Positions 54,348 through 62,011 of a stretch of 64,000 nt of DNA are shown piece after piece. Made by a program: the position numbers and the translations under genes. Numbering within the stretch: position 1 is the stretch's first letter; each line of letters begins with the position of its first letter. The notes beneath the pieces were generated by a model. That model had not been told where the DNA came from, searched no databases, and was given only the letters and a program-made list of their open reading frames with translations. This stretch comes from Streptomyces sp. WMMC500 (GTDB taxonomy: Bacteria; Actinomycetota; Actinomycetes; Streptomycetales; Streptomycetaceae), in NCBI RefSeq assembly GCF_027497195.1, contig NZ_CP114905.1, positions 4,068,001-4,132,000 on the forward strand. Direction: 5' to 3'.

Positions 54348-55703
54348 TCAACGGCCGAAAGCCGCCTCGAAACGATCACCGATGTTCACGTCCATGCCGA
54401 CGTGCTGCGGGAGGGTCACCAGCTTCGGTGCCATCTTGATCCCGGAGTCCAGCATTCGGCCGCCGGCGGAGAACGGATCGATGGCCACGTGCTTGCCGCT
54501 GATGAGGCTGAGCCCTCGGGTGCCGAGCCACTGGCCCTCCCCGTAGCCCTTGTGCGCAACGCCGGCCATGCGGCTACGCAGCCCACTGCCCGCGTACTCC
54601 ACCAGGCCGACCTTCTTCCGCCCCCACAGCGCCACGTTCTTGCCGAACGGGCTGATCTTGAGGCCACCCGTGACCTTGCCGGCGGCGTCGCCGAAGGAGG
54701 CGAAGTTGCGCGCCCGGTGCGGATTCGCGACATAGTTCGCCCCGAGTTGGCCAGCTCGTGTCCGAGCCGCCCCCAGGTTGGCCAGCTTCGCGCCCTTCGA
54801 GAACGCCCCCGCGACCGGCAGCACGCCGAGGACGTCCAGCCCGATGGTCGCCCAACTGACATCCGCCCCCGCCGCCTTCGCGATCCCGTGCGTGGCCAGC
54901 GTCAGCCCTCCCGTGATCAGCGCCGCCGTCGCGAACGCCGCCCCGATCCCGAAGGGCGCTGTGACGATCGCCAGCACCGCCAGCGCTGCCGTGACGTAGC
55001 TGAGGACGTCGCCGATCGCCTTGATCAGGTCCGCGTGGTCCTTGACCCAGTCGAGGGTGTCCCCCAGGACGTCCGACACGCCGCTCGCGATGCGGTCGAA
55101 CAACCCCGGCTCGTCCGGGGCGATGTCCGCTGCGGTGTCCAGGTGCCGGCCGGTCGCGTCGGCCGCCTGGAAGTAGCGCTCCCGTAGCTCCTTCGCCCGC
55201 TTCCGTACGGCTTCGAGCTCGTCGCCCGCCGCCTCGGCCGCGGCCTCCCGCTTCTCCTGCTGCTTCTTCTCCCGCTCCGCCTCGCGCTCCTCCGCGGCCC
55301 CGCCCGTCGCCGGGGCGTCGAGGTACGGCGTCGCCGCCCCCGCCGCCACCAGGCGCCGCGCTTCGCCGAGGGCCTCCTTCTTGCGCCGCGCCTCACGCTC
55401 CAGGCCGGCTGCCTCCACCTGGAAGCGTTCCAGGTCCACGGCCCAGCGCCGCAGCGCCGTGGCGGCCTTGTCGAACGAGGTGTGCGCCCGCTTCATGTCC
55501 GGCGCCACGTCCTCGGCCACGTGGTCGGTGAACGCGGTCGCCGCCTTGCCCTTCCACTGGCCGCCGTCGAGGCGCTCCAGTTCCGTCACCGTCGTGCCCA
55601 GTTCGTCGGCGAGCCTGCCGAGGGCGCGGGAGAGCTGCCGCGTTTCGTGCACGTCTCCGGGGGCCGGGTCGAAACCCAGGTGGGGGAAGTCCCTGTCGGC
55701 CAC
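54348..55703 (-). CDS. Putative T7SS-secreted protein (PF21725-like N-terminus) with polymorphic-type C-terminus
   Basis: 451 residues. Residues 8-110 match the Streptomyces putative T7SS secretion domain: LGFDPAPGDVHETRQLSRALGRLADELG, with Trp50-Lys-Gly at the WXG turn and helical continuation through DFLERF-like segments. A charged coiled-coil region (AEEREAEREKKQQEKREAAAE) lies at about 136-160. Hydrophobic helices at 237-275 follow, then an Ala/Gly/Lys-rich C-terminal domain (300-451) without known toxin motifs, ending GMDVNIGDRFEAAFGR. GTG 55703 lies one base after the preceding stop. Such layouts are typical of polymorphic secreted effectors; the C-terminal activity is unknown. Confidence 0.75.
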   Translation of the reverse strand: MADRDFPHLGFDPAPGDVHETRQLSRALGRLADELGTTVTELERLDGGQWKGKAATAFTDHVAEDVAPDMKRAHTSFDKAATALRRWAVDLERFQVEAAGLEREARRKKEALGEARRLVAAGAATPYLDAPATGGAAEEREAEREKKQQEKREAAAEAAGDELEAVRKRAKELRERYFQAADATGRHLDTAADIAPDEPGLFDRIASGVSDVLGDTLDWVKDHADLIKAIGDVLSYVTAALAVLAIVTAPFGIGAAFATAALITGGLTLATHGIAKAAGADVSWATIGLDVLGVLPVAGAFSKGAKLANLGAARTRAGQLGANYVANPHRARNFASFGDAAGKVTGGLKISPFGKNVALWGRKKVGLVEYAGSGLRSRMAGVAHKGYGEGQWLGTRGLSLISGKHVAIDPFSAGGRMLDSGIKMAPKLVTLPQHVGMDVNIGDRFEAAFGR

Positions 55704-55704
55704 G

Positions 55705-56085
55705 TCAGCTCCCCTTGGGCTGCAGGGCCGCCTCGAGCTCGCGCTCCAGCCCGTCGAAGTCCTTGGCGATCTTCCGCAGCATCCGCGCCGCCCCGTCGGC
55801 GTGCTTCCCCAACTGCTCGATGCCGTAGTCCCACTCGTCGGCGAAGTCCCGCACCTGCTTTATCAGCGTCCAGGCGCCGACGACCTCGCTGTCCGCGCCC
55901 TTCATCGACCTGCCTGCTCGGTCCATTCGCTTGGCGATGGTGGTGAAAGTGTGATGGAGCTCGTCGAGGGTGTCACCGGTGATACGTAAGTCCGGCACGC
56001 GTTCCCTTTCGGGGAGGGTATAGGTCTCAGGTGACGCTATCGGAAGCGGAACTCGTTGCACCAGCGTCGACTTTTCGTCAGGCAT
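55705..56085 (-). CDS. Small WXG100-like partner of the T7SS-like cassette (gene 1)
   Basis: A 126-residue protein. The last 90 residues are helical: ITGDTLDELHHTFTTIAKRMDRAGRSMKGADSEVVGAWTLIKQVRDFADEWDYGIEQLGKHADGAARMLRKIAKDFDGLERELEAAL. The helix-turn-helix hairpin fold of about 100 residues is typical of WXG100/ESAT-6 partners, though the canonical WXG is replaced by WTL and DEWDYG. The first 35 residues are Pro-rich and not helical. ATG 56085 follows GGAAG at five bases. It is the first gene of the operon, one base before the large protein. No EccC/EccD secretion components are in the window. Confidence 0.7.
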   Translation of the reverse strand: MPDEKSTLVQRVPLPIASPETYTLPERERVPDLRITGDTLDELHHTFTTIAKRMDRAGRSMKGADSEVVGAWTLIKQVRDFADEWDYGIEQLGKHADGAARMLRKIAKDFDGLERELEAALQPKGS

Positions 56086-56340
56086 TGCCTCTTCCGGCAA
56101 TGATGAAATTCCATTAAGCGTTGCTTCCCAGCCGGTCGGCGTCCCTCCCGCTAAACGGACACCGCTCATTCGCGGCCCCTCGCCCGGCCCCGGCCCGCGC
56201 CCGGTCCGCGGCCTCCGGGGCGCGGGCCGGGCTCCGGGGTGGCCGGGGCGGGGGTGCCGGGTGAGTGGTGACGTAACTGGCGGGAAACAATTGGTTCTGG
56301 GCCACTCCATTTGGTACATCTGCACGGTAAGTTGCGGCCT

Positions 56341-57294
56341 ATGCCACGTGGACGCCACCGCTTCTCCTCGCCGATGCGCGGGCTGCTGCCGCCCGTGTCG
56401 TTCGCCGCGGTCGCGCTGGGTTGCGCGGCCGGCGCCTGGCTGGTTTCCGGGGACGGGTCCGCCGTGCGGTGGCTGGCCGCGGGGGCCGCCGGGGCCGCCG
56501 TGGGGGCTTCGGCGCTGATGCGGCTGCGGGATCGTACGGCCGCCCTCCAGGTGACCGAGGCCACCGGGGCGCTGGCGCGGGCCGAGCGGCGGCACGAGGA
56601 GCGGCTGGCCGAGCTGAAGGGCGACCTCGAAGAGGCCCGGCGGATTCGCGGGGAGTTGGAGAAGCGGCTCGGGTCGCGCCACGGCGACCTCGCCCGGTTG
56701 CGTACGGATCACGCCGCGCTGCTCGCGCGGTACGCCACCGCCGAGTCCGAGCGCGCCGCCGCCCTGGAGGGCCGGCGGCAGTTGGCCATCGAGGCCGCGG
56801 CGCCCGTCAAGCAGTTGCTGCCCGCCGGCGCGCAGCCGCAGGCGCGGCCGCCGTCCCCGAGTACGTACCTGCGCGCCTCCCGCGCCCTCGACGACCTCGC
56901 CGGCAACGCCGCCCGGCAGGGCCACGGGCAGACCCACGAGCAGGCGCCCTCCGGCGACGCGGGCGGCTTCAGCTACTTCGCCCGGCCGCAGCAGGCACAG
57001 TCCCCCCGACAGCCTCCGGCCGACGGTTCCCGCGGGGTGCCGCGCCCCGCGTCCGGCCGGCAGGCCGGCGGCGGTCACCGTTCCGGCCCCGGCGAGCCCG
57101 GTGACCCCGGCACCGACCTGGCCGACGTCGTCGGGCCCGAGGTCCTCGCCGAGGCCGAGGCCGAGGCCGGAGCCGGGGCGGAAGGCGGCCGGGGCGCCGA
57201 GGCCGTCGCGGCCTCCTCCGGCGACGCCGACGACCCCGACGACGACCCCCACGGGCCCGTCGGGCGCGTCATCGACCTGGAGCAGGCGAGCTGA
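56341..57294 (+). CDS. Membrane-anchored coiled-coil protein with disordered tail
   Basis: A 317-residue protein. A basic N-terminus (MPRGRHRFSSPMRG) leads to two hydrophobic segments at about 15-55. A coiled coil of about 95 residues follows (TGALARAERRHEERLAELKGDLEEARRIRGELEKRL). The remaining 170 residues are a Gln/Pro/Gly-rich disordered region with repeats near AEAEAEAGAGAE. I do not recognise a family. It probably tethers something to the membrane. ATG 56341 lacks a good ribosome binding site; TACATC at 56316-56321 could be its -10. It ends in the hairpin shared with the nuoD-like gene and is divergent from the T7SS-like cassette, so it may belong to that island. Confidence 0.65.
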   Translation: MPRGRHRFSSPMRGLLPPVSFAAVALGCAAGAWLVSGDGSAVRWLAAGAAGAAVGASALMRLRDRTAALQVTEATGALARAERRHEERLAELKGDLEEARRIRGELEKRLGSRHGDLARLRTDHAALLARYATAESERAAALEGRRQLAIEAAAPVKQLLPAGAQPQARPPSPSTYLRASRALDDLAGNAARQGHGQTHEQAPSGDAGGFSYFARPQQAQSPRQPPADGSRGVPRPASGRQAGGGHRSGPGEPGDPGTDLADVVGPEVLAEAEAEAGAGAEGGRGAEAVAASSGDADDPDDDPHGPVGRVIDLEQAS

Positions 57295-57313
57295 ACGGGG
57301 ATTCGTCCCCGTT
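57294..57313. terminator. Hairpin between the convergent coiled-coil and nuoD genes
   Basis: AACGGGGA-TTCG-TCCCCGTT (57294-57313) is a perfect 8-pair stem with a UUCG loop. It starts on the last base of the rightward stop codon and ends five bases before the leftward stop. Confidence 0.75.
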
Positions 57314-57318
57314 CCTCC

Positions 57319-58503
57319 TCACTTGTCGATGTCGCCGACGACGAAGAACAGCGACCCCAGGATCGCCACCATGTCCGCCACCAGCGTCCCCGGCAGCAGT
57401 TCCGTGAGCGCCTGTATGTTGTTGAACGACGCGGAGCGGAGCTTCAGCCGGTACGGCGTCTTCTCGCCCTTCGACACCAGGTAGTAGCCGTTCAGCCCCA
57501 GCGGGTTCTCCGTCCAGGCGTACGTCTCCCCCTCCGGCGCCTTCAGCACCTTCGGCAGCCGCTGGTTCACCGGCCCCGGCGGCAGTTCCGCCAGCCGGTC
57601 CAGGCAGGCGTCGGCCAGTTCGAGGGCGTTGTGCGTCTGCGCCAGCAGCACCTCGAAGCGCGCCAGGCAGTCGCCCTCCTCGCGGGTCACGACGCGCAGC
57701 GTGTCGCCCAACTCCCCGTAGGCCAGATACGGCTCGTCGCGCCGCAGGTCGAAGTCCACCCCCGAGGCGCGCGCGATGGGCCCGCTCACGCCGTAGGCGT
57801 GCACGATCTGCGGCGACAGCACGCCCACGCCGCGGGTGCGGCCGCGGAAGATCTCGTTGCCCAGCACCAGGCGGTCGAAGACCTCCATGCGCGCCCGCGC
57901 GGCCCGTACGGCGGCGCGTGCCCGGTCCGTCCACCCGGCGGGCAGTTCCTCCTTGAGGCCGCCGACGCGGTTGAACATGTAGTGCATCCGCCCGCCGGAG
58001 ACCTCCTCCATGACGGCCTGGAGGTCCTCGCGTTCGCGGAAGGCGTAGAAGATCGGGGTGATGCCGCCGAGTTCCAGGGGGTACGAGCCGAGGAACATCA
58101 GATGGTTGAGCACCCGGTTCAGCTCGGCGAGCAGCGTGCGCAGCCACACCGCCCGCTCCGGCACCTCCATGCCGAGCATGCGCTCGACGGCCAGGACCAC
58201 GCCGAGCTCGTTGGAGAAGGCCGACAGCCAGTCGTGGCGGTTGGCCAGGACGATGATCTGGCGGTAGTCGCGCGCTTCGAAGAGCTTCTCCGCGCCGCGG
58301 TGCATATAGCCGATGACCGGCTCCGCGGTGACGATGCGCTCGCCGTCGAGGACCAGGCGCAGACGCAGCACGCCGTGGGTCGAGGGATGCTGCGGGCCGA
58401 TGTTCAGCACCATGTCGGTCTGCTCGGCCGCGCCTCCGATGCCGACCGTCAGCGGGGCGGTGCGTGCGGCGGGCGCGGCGTCTCCGGTGGGCGCGGCAGT
58501 CAT
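57319..58503 (-). CDS. Orphan NADH-quinone oxidoreductase subunit D (NuoD2)
   Basis: 394 residues, of the 49-kDa/NuoD family. It carries the quinone-site strings [106 protein letters not shown] and SPASFNN-like [34 protein letters not shown]. The C-terminus ends VVGDIDK, like full-length NuoD. No other nuo subunit is near it, so it is an orphan copy. In Streptomyces extra nuoD genes outside the main nuo cluster are known, but their role is not. ATG 58503 is preceded by a short Ala-rich leader. Confidence 0.92.
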   Translation of the reverse strand: MTAAPTGDAAPAARTAPLTVGIGGAAEQTDMVLNIGPQHPSTHGVLRLRLVLDGERIVTAEPVIGYMHRGAEKLFEARDYRQIIVLANRHDWLSAFSNELGVVLAVERMLGMEVPERAVWLRTLLAELNRVLNHLMFLGSYPLELGGITPIFYAFREREDLQAVMEEVSGGRMHYMFNRVGGLKEELPAGWTDRARAAVRAARARMEVFDRLVLGNEIFRGRTRGVGVLSPQIVHAYGVSGPIARASGVDFDLRRDEPYLAYGELGDTLRVVTREEGDCLARFEVLLAQTHNALELADACLDRLAELPPGPVNQRLPKVLKAPEGETYAWTENPLGLNGYYLVSKGEKTPYRLKLRSASFNNIQALTELLPGTLVADMVAILGSLFFVVGDIDK

Positions 58504-58646
58504 GCCGTCGAGCGTAGCGGCCGTACGGAACGGGCCCTAGGGCCGCGGGGCGGAAACGGCCGCGGAGCGGAGGGGCGCGGGGCGAAGGGGCGCTGGGCGC
58601 CGGGGCGGCGCGGCGGAAGGGGGCTGGGTCCGCGGGGCGGGGGGCG

Positions 58647-59135
58647 CTAGGACCGCGGCGGGGGGCGGTCGTCTTCGTCATCCTCCTCGGGCAGCTTGCA
58701 CACCCGTTCCAGGAAGAGTGCCGCCACCACCACCAGCGCCGCGGCCACCACCGCCAGCGCCGCGTACACCACCTGGGCCCTGCGCGTGCCGTAGTCCAGC
58801 CCGTCCAGCACCAGGAAGAGCCCGAGCCCGCCGTACAGCCCCGCCACCAGCGCCGAGACCAGCGCGCTCGCCTGGCCCAGCACCACGGCCCGCGCCGCCA
58901 TCAGCGGGTCGACCGCCTTGGCCCGCGAGTCGCGCTCGCGCTGCGCGCGGAGGCGGGCGCGGAGGGACAGCGCGGTCGCCGTCAGGATCGTGGCGATCAC
59001 CGCCAGCACCACCGGGGCGGCGACGGGGACGCTCGGCAGCGTACCCACCGAGTTCCACAGCCGGGATCCCGCCCAGCCCAGCACCCCCGCCACCACGAAG
59101 ATGCCGGCCAACACCCCGACACGCAGTTGCCTCAC
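58647..59135 (-). CDS. DUF3180 membrane protein
   Basis: A 162-residue protein with four membrane helices (about 7-25, 38-58, 83-105, 121-143). The start MRQLRVGVLAGIFVVAGVLGWAGSRLW and the motif LRAQRERDSRAKAVDPLMAARAVVLGQASALVSALVAGLYGGLGLFL are characteristic of the DUF3180 family. It is encoded downstream of folK in many actinobacteria, but its role in folate metabolism is not shown. GTG 59135; the gap to folK is 60 bases. Downstream of it is a GC-rich gap before nuoD. Confidence 0.92.
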   Translation of the reverse strand: MRQLRVGVLAGIFVVAGVLGWAGSRLWNSVGTLPSVPVAAPVVLAVIATILTATALSLRARLRAQRERDSRAKAVDPLMAARAVVLGQASALVSALVAGLYGGLGLFLVLDGLDYGTRRAQVVYAALAVVAAALVVVAALFLERVCKLPEEDDEDDRPPPRS

Positions 59136-59195
59136 CGAACGCGCTCCTCCCAGAACTCCCAGAGATCGTAGCCCCGTAGGGCCCGCAGAACGCGC

Positions 59196-59789
59196 TCAGT
59201 CGGGCAGCCGCAGGTCGAGGTCCGCGCGCTGGCGCACACCCTGCCGGCCGACGTGGGCCAGCAGCTCGGCCACCGGCCCGTGCCCCGGCAGCTCGGCCGC
59301 GGGGTCCACGTCGTACCACGGGACGAGGACGAAGGCGCGCTCGTGCGCGCGGGGGTGCGGGAGCGTCAGGGCGGGGTCGTCGGAGACGACGCCCTGGTAC
59401 GCCACGATGTCGACGTCCAGCGTGCGCGGGCCCCACCGGTCGTCCCGTACGCGCGCGAACGCCTCCTCGACGGCGTGCGCCCGCTCCATCAGCGAGGAGG
59501 GCGGGAGGGTGGTCCGGACGAGCAGGACGGCGTTGAAGAACGTCGGCTGGCTGCCCGGCTCGACGCCCCAGGGCTCGGTCTCGTAGACCGGAGAGACCGC
59601 TTTGACGCGCAGGCCGGGGGTGTCCTCCAGGGCGTCGACGGAGCCCTGGAGGGTCTCCAGGCGGTTGCCGAGGTTGCTGCCGATGGAGAGCACCGCGCTC
59701 TTGGGGTTCTGCAGGGTCGAGTCGGCCGCGTCGACCTGCTCGACCACGGAACGCGGCACTGGCTGCACGGTCGGGTCGCTGCGATTCAA
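59196..59789 (-). CDS. folK: 6-hydroxymethyl-7,8-dihydropterin pyrophosphokinase
   Basis: A 197-residue folate enzyme that transfers pyrophosphate from ATP to hydroxymethyl-dihydropterin. It has SIGSNLGNRLETLQGSVDALEDTPGLRVKAVSPVYETEPWG, QPTFFNAVLLVRTTL, and DRWGPRTLDVDIVAYQGV with the two Asp that bind Mg. It is longer than E. coli FolK because of a 30-residue N-terminal extension with a cleavage-free, helical character. The TTG start at 59789 follows GAGG at about eight bases; GTG at VVEQVD is a later choice. The start is three bases after the folB stop, so the two are coupled. Confidence 0.94.
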   Translation of the reverse strand: MNRSDPTVQPVPRSVVEQVDAADSTLQNPKSAVLSIGSNLGNRLETLQGSVDALEDTPGLRVKAVSPVYETEPWGVEPGSQPTFFNAVLLVRTTLPPSSLMERAHAVEEAFARVRDDRWGPRTLDVDIVAYQGVVSDDPALTLPHPRAHERAFVLVPWYDVDPAAELPGHGPVAELLAHVGRQGVRQRADLDLRLPD

Positions 59790-59792
59790 TGG

Positions 59793-60161
59793 TCAACCTC
59801 TGCTTCGGGTGATGGTGATGGTCACGTCGTCGAACGGAACGGTGATCGGCGCGTCCGGCTTGTGCACCGTCACCTCCACCTGCTGTACGGGCGCGTGCGT
59901 CAGGCACTTCGCGGCGATCCGCTCGGCGAGGGTCTCGATCAGGTCCACCGGCTCGCCCTCGACGACGGCGAGGGCCTCTTCGGCCACGACCCCGTAGTGC
60001 ACGGTCCGGGTCAGGTCGTCGGTCGCGGCGGCCGGGCGGGTGTCGAGGTGGAGGACGAGGTCGACGACGAACGGCTGGCCCTCGGCGCGCTCGTGCGCGA
60101 AGACGCCGTGGTGACCGCGGGCCCTGAGGCCGTGCAGCGCAACTCGGTCGGCTTCGGTCAT
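59793..60161 (-). CDS. folB: Dihydroneopterin aldolase
   Basis: A 122-residue enzyme producing hydroxymethyl-dihydropterin. It begins MTEADRVALHGLRARGHHGVFAHERAEGQPFVVDLVLHLDTRPAAATDDLTRTVHYGVVAEEALAVVEG. The catalytic Lys is in TVHKPDAPI, and VDLIETLAERIA supplies the helix typical of FolB. ATG 60161 follows GTGAGGCGAGCC. The preceding gap of 513 bases holds repeats and a candidate damage-type promoter. The frame is open upstream but only through repeats, which I do not treat as coding. Confidence 0.95.
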   Translation of the reverse strand: MTEADRVALHGLRARGHHGVFAHERAEGQPFVVDLVLHLDTRPAAATDDLTRTVHYGVVAEEALAVVEGEPVDLIETLAERIAAKCLTHAPVQQVEVTVHKPDAPITVPFDDVTITITRSRG

Positions 60162-60182
60162 GGCTCGCCTCACCTTCTGCGT

Positions 60183-60227
60183 CTTGCGGCTCTCCGCCTT
60201 GCGGCTCTCCGCCTTGCGGCTCTGCGC
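60183..60227. repeat. Three tandem 15-base units upstream of folB
   Basis: CTTGCGGCTCTCCGC occurs at 60183-60197 and 60198-60212, then once more with G for C at position 12 (60213-60227). On the minus strand the unit reads RKAES in frame with folB, but no start supports translation from there. Confidence 0.8.
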
Positions 60228-60552
60228 CTCGTCTCGGTCGATGTGCGGTGTCCGCGGAGGTACGCGAACGTCGAAGCGGTGATGTTCCGATACTCGGCCC
60301 TGCTCGGTCCAGCCCCCGGGACCCTCGGTCGAATGTACCTGCGGCCCCTGACGGACCCGACGACCGGGGCTGCCCGCGCCTGCCTGTGAGCTGCGGGTTG
60401 GGCTGTGGCCGCGCCTACGGGGAGGGTCGACGGGACAGCGGTATGGAGGATGACGTCGACTCGAACGGGCTATGAACGCGCCCCCGGCCTTTGAGCGTAC
60501 GAGGTACGTCGTACGCCCCTGCACTCCCCGCACTCCCCCGCACTCCCGCCCA

Positions 60553-60575
60553 AGGGTAGGCCGCTGCTCGGACAT
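60553..60575 (-). promoter_or_regulatory. RecA-independent damage-type promoter-like element, copy C
   Basis: On the minus strand ATGTCCGAG (60575-60567), eight bases, TACCCT (60558-60553), then TTGGGCGGGA-like sequence. It fits the mycobacterial TTGTCRGTG-N8-TANNNT pattern at seven of nine -35 bases with a perfect -10. It faces folB and shares a 26-base core with copies A and B. Confidence 0.45.
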
Positions 60576-60674
60576 CGATCGCCGGCTCCGCGGCCGGGGG
60601 TTCCGCGGCCGGGGGTTCCGCGAGACCGGTTGGGCAGGCTGCCCGTACGCCGGTGTACGCCTCTTCCCGCGCCG

Positions 60675-61538
60675 CTACGCCCCGTGGCCTTCCAGTGCCG
60701 ACGCGACCCGTACCGCATCCGCCGTCGGCCGCACCTCGTGCACCCGTACCGCCCACGCGCCCTCGCGCGCCACGATCGCCGACACGGCCGCCGTCGCGGC
60801 GTCCCGCTCGCGGGCCGGCGGCGGCGAGCCGTCGGGGCCGGCCAGGACCCGCCCCAGGAACCGCTTCCGCGACGCGGCCACCAGGAGCGGACGACCCAGC
60901 TCAGCGCCCAGCCGGGCGAGGCTGTTCAGCAGCACGAGGTCGTGCCGGGCCTCCTTCGCGAAGCCCAGGCCGGGGTCGACGATGATCCGCTCGAAGCCCA
61001 CCCCGCCGGCCACGGCCCGGTCCAGGCTGCGGCGCAGTTCGTCGACGACCTCGGTGACGGTGTCCTCGTAGACCGCGCGGTTGTTCATGTCGATGGACTG
61101 GCCGCGCCAGTGCATGACGACGAACGGCACTCCGGCCGCGGCCACCGTCGGCACCATCGCGGGGTCCGCCTGACCGCCGCTGACGTCGTTGACGAGGCGG
61201 GCGCCGGCCGCGACCGCCCGTTCGGCGACGACGGCGCGCATGGTGTCGACGGAGACGAGTACGCCTTCGGCCGCGAGGCCCCGTACGACGGGCAGGACGC
61301 GGCGGAGCTCCTCGTCCTCGTCCACGCGGGGTGCGCCGGGGCGGGTGGACTCGCCGCCTACGTCGACGATGTCGGCGCCGGTGGCGACGAGGTCGATGCC
61401 GTGCTTGATCGCGGACGCGGGGTCGAACCAGAGGCCGCCGTCAGAGAAGGAGTCGGGGGTGACGTTGACGACGCCCATGACGGCGCAGCGGCCGAAGTCC
61501 GGCAGCCCCGCCACCTGCCCCCTGCGCGTATCCGTCAT
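60675..61538 (-). CDS. folP: Dihydropteroate synthase
   Basis: A 287-residue target of sulfonamides, which joins p-aminobenzoate to the pterin. Signatures are VMGVVNVTPDSFSDGGLWFDPASAIKHG, GADIVDVGGESTRPGAPRVDEDEE, VSVDTMRAVVAERAVAAGARLVNDVSGG, PFVVMHWRGQS and DPGLGFAKEARHDLVLLNSLARL. All conserved pterin- and pABA-site residues are present. ATG 61538 begins MTDTRRGQVAGLPDFGRCAV. It has a 470-base gap upstream, so it does not appear to be co-transcribed with the formylglycine-generating enzyme gene. Confidence 0.96.
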   Translation of the reverse strand: MTDTRRGQVAGLPDFGRCAVMGVVNVTPDSFSDGGLWFDPASAIKHGIDLVATGADIVDVGGESTRPGAPRVDEDEELRRVLPVVRGLAAEGVLVSVDTMRAVVAERAVAAGARLVNDVSGGQADPAMVPTVAAAGVPFVVMHWRGQSIDMNNRAVYEDTVTEVVDELRRSLDRAVAGGVGFERIIVDPGLGFAKEARHDLVLLNSLARLGAELGRPLLVAASRKRFLGRVLAGPDGSPPPARERDAATAAVSAIVAREGAWAVRVHEVRPTADAVRVASALEGHGA

Positions 61539-61762
61539 ACGACCAGCGTAGGCGCCGCCGGCAGGACCGGCCCCGGCGGGGCGCGGGGCCCCTGGGCGGC
61601 GCGGCCTGCTCGCGCCGGGGCAGGGCGCGGGGCCGCGGGGCGCGGGCGGGGCGCGGGGGCGCGGGACGCAGGCGGGGGGGGCAGGGATGTGGGGCGTGGG
61701 CATCTGACGGTGCCTGGGGCGGGGGCGTGGGGCGGCTGACGCGACGCGAACGGCCCGGAGCG

Positions 61763-61785
61763 ATGTCAGCGGGCGCGCCTACCCT
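61763..61785 (+). promoter_or_regulatory. RecA-independent damage-type promoter-like element, copy A
   Basis: ATGTCAGCG (61763-61771), eight bases, then TACCCT (61780-61785). It is followed by seven bases and a GTG (61793), which gives leaderless geometry. Confidence 0.45.
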
Positions 61786-61843
61786 TGGGCGGGTGTGCGG
61801 GGGAGGTGGGGCGGCCACTGAGGCGCGGGCCCGGCGGGCTTCC

Positions 61844-61891
61844 GGCCCGGCGGACGTACGGCCCGGCAGAAGTACGACCCGGCAGACGTAC
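61844..61891. repeat. Three tandem 16-base units upstream of folP
   Basis: Units GGCCCGGCGGACGTAC (61844-61859), GGCCCGGCAGAAGTAC (61860-61875) and GACCCGGCAGACGTAC (61876-61891). They differ at one to three positions and lie between promoter-like copies A and B. Confidence 0.7.
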
Positions 61892-61966
61892 AGCACCGGA
61901 GGGCCGCTCCGCGAACAAAGGTCGCGGCCGGCAGCGAAGGCGCAGCCGGCGACGCAGCCCCGTGCG

Positions 61967-61989
61967 ATGTCAGAGGACGCGCCTACCGT
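61967..61989 (+). promoter_or_regulatory. RecA-independent damage-type promoter-like element, copy B
   Basis: ATGTCAGAG (61967-61975), eight bases, TACCGT (61984-61989), then seven bases and GTG (61997). It lies exactly 204 bases after copy A, and it reads into the 3' end of the opposite-strand formylglycine-generating enzyme gene. Confidence 0.45.
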
Positions 61990-62011
61990 TGGGCGGGTGT
62001 GCGGGGAGGCT

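Larger units (their letters stand above)
60162..60674. other. Intergenic region, 513 bases, between folP and folB
   Basis: No supported gene. It holds a 15-base tandem repeat (60183-60227), G-rich 15-base repeats with the core GCGGCCGGGGGTTCC near 60585-60620, and a minus-strand promoter-like element (60553-60575) oriented toward folB. The leftward transcript from that element would cross all of them before folB. Confidence 0.5.
61539..62011. other. Intergenic region, 473 bases, with repeats and two rightward promoter-like elements
   Basis: No convincing gene. It contains a 16-base tandem triplicate (61844-61891), promoter-like elements A and B on the plus strand, and G-rich sequence around 61600-61720. 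A rightward frame from GTG 61793 to TGA 62053 passes through both elements in phase but has poor amino-acid composition, so I do not call it a gene. Confidence 0.5.

Noticed and set aside
60183..60227. CRISPR-like array
   Set aside because: Only three directly joined 15-base copies, with no spacers and no cas genes in the window.
60162..60575. Upstream extension of folB through RKAES repeats
   Set aside because: The open frame persists because the 15-base repeats are multiples of three. The standard FolB N-terminus and its ribosome binding site are at 60161.
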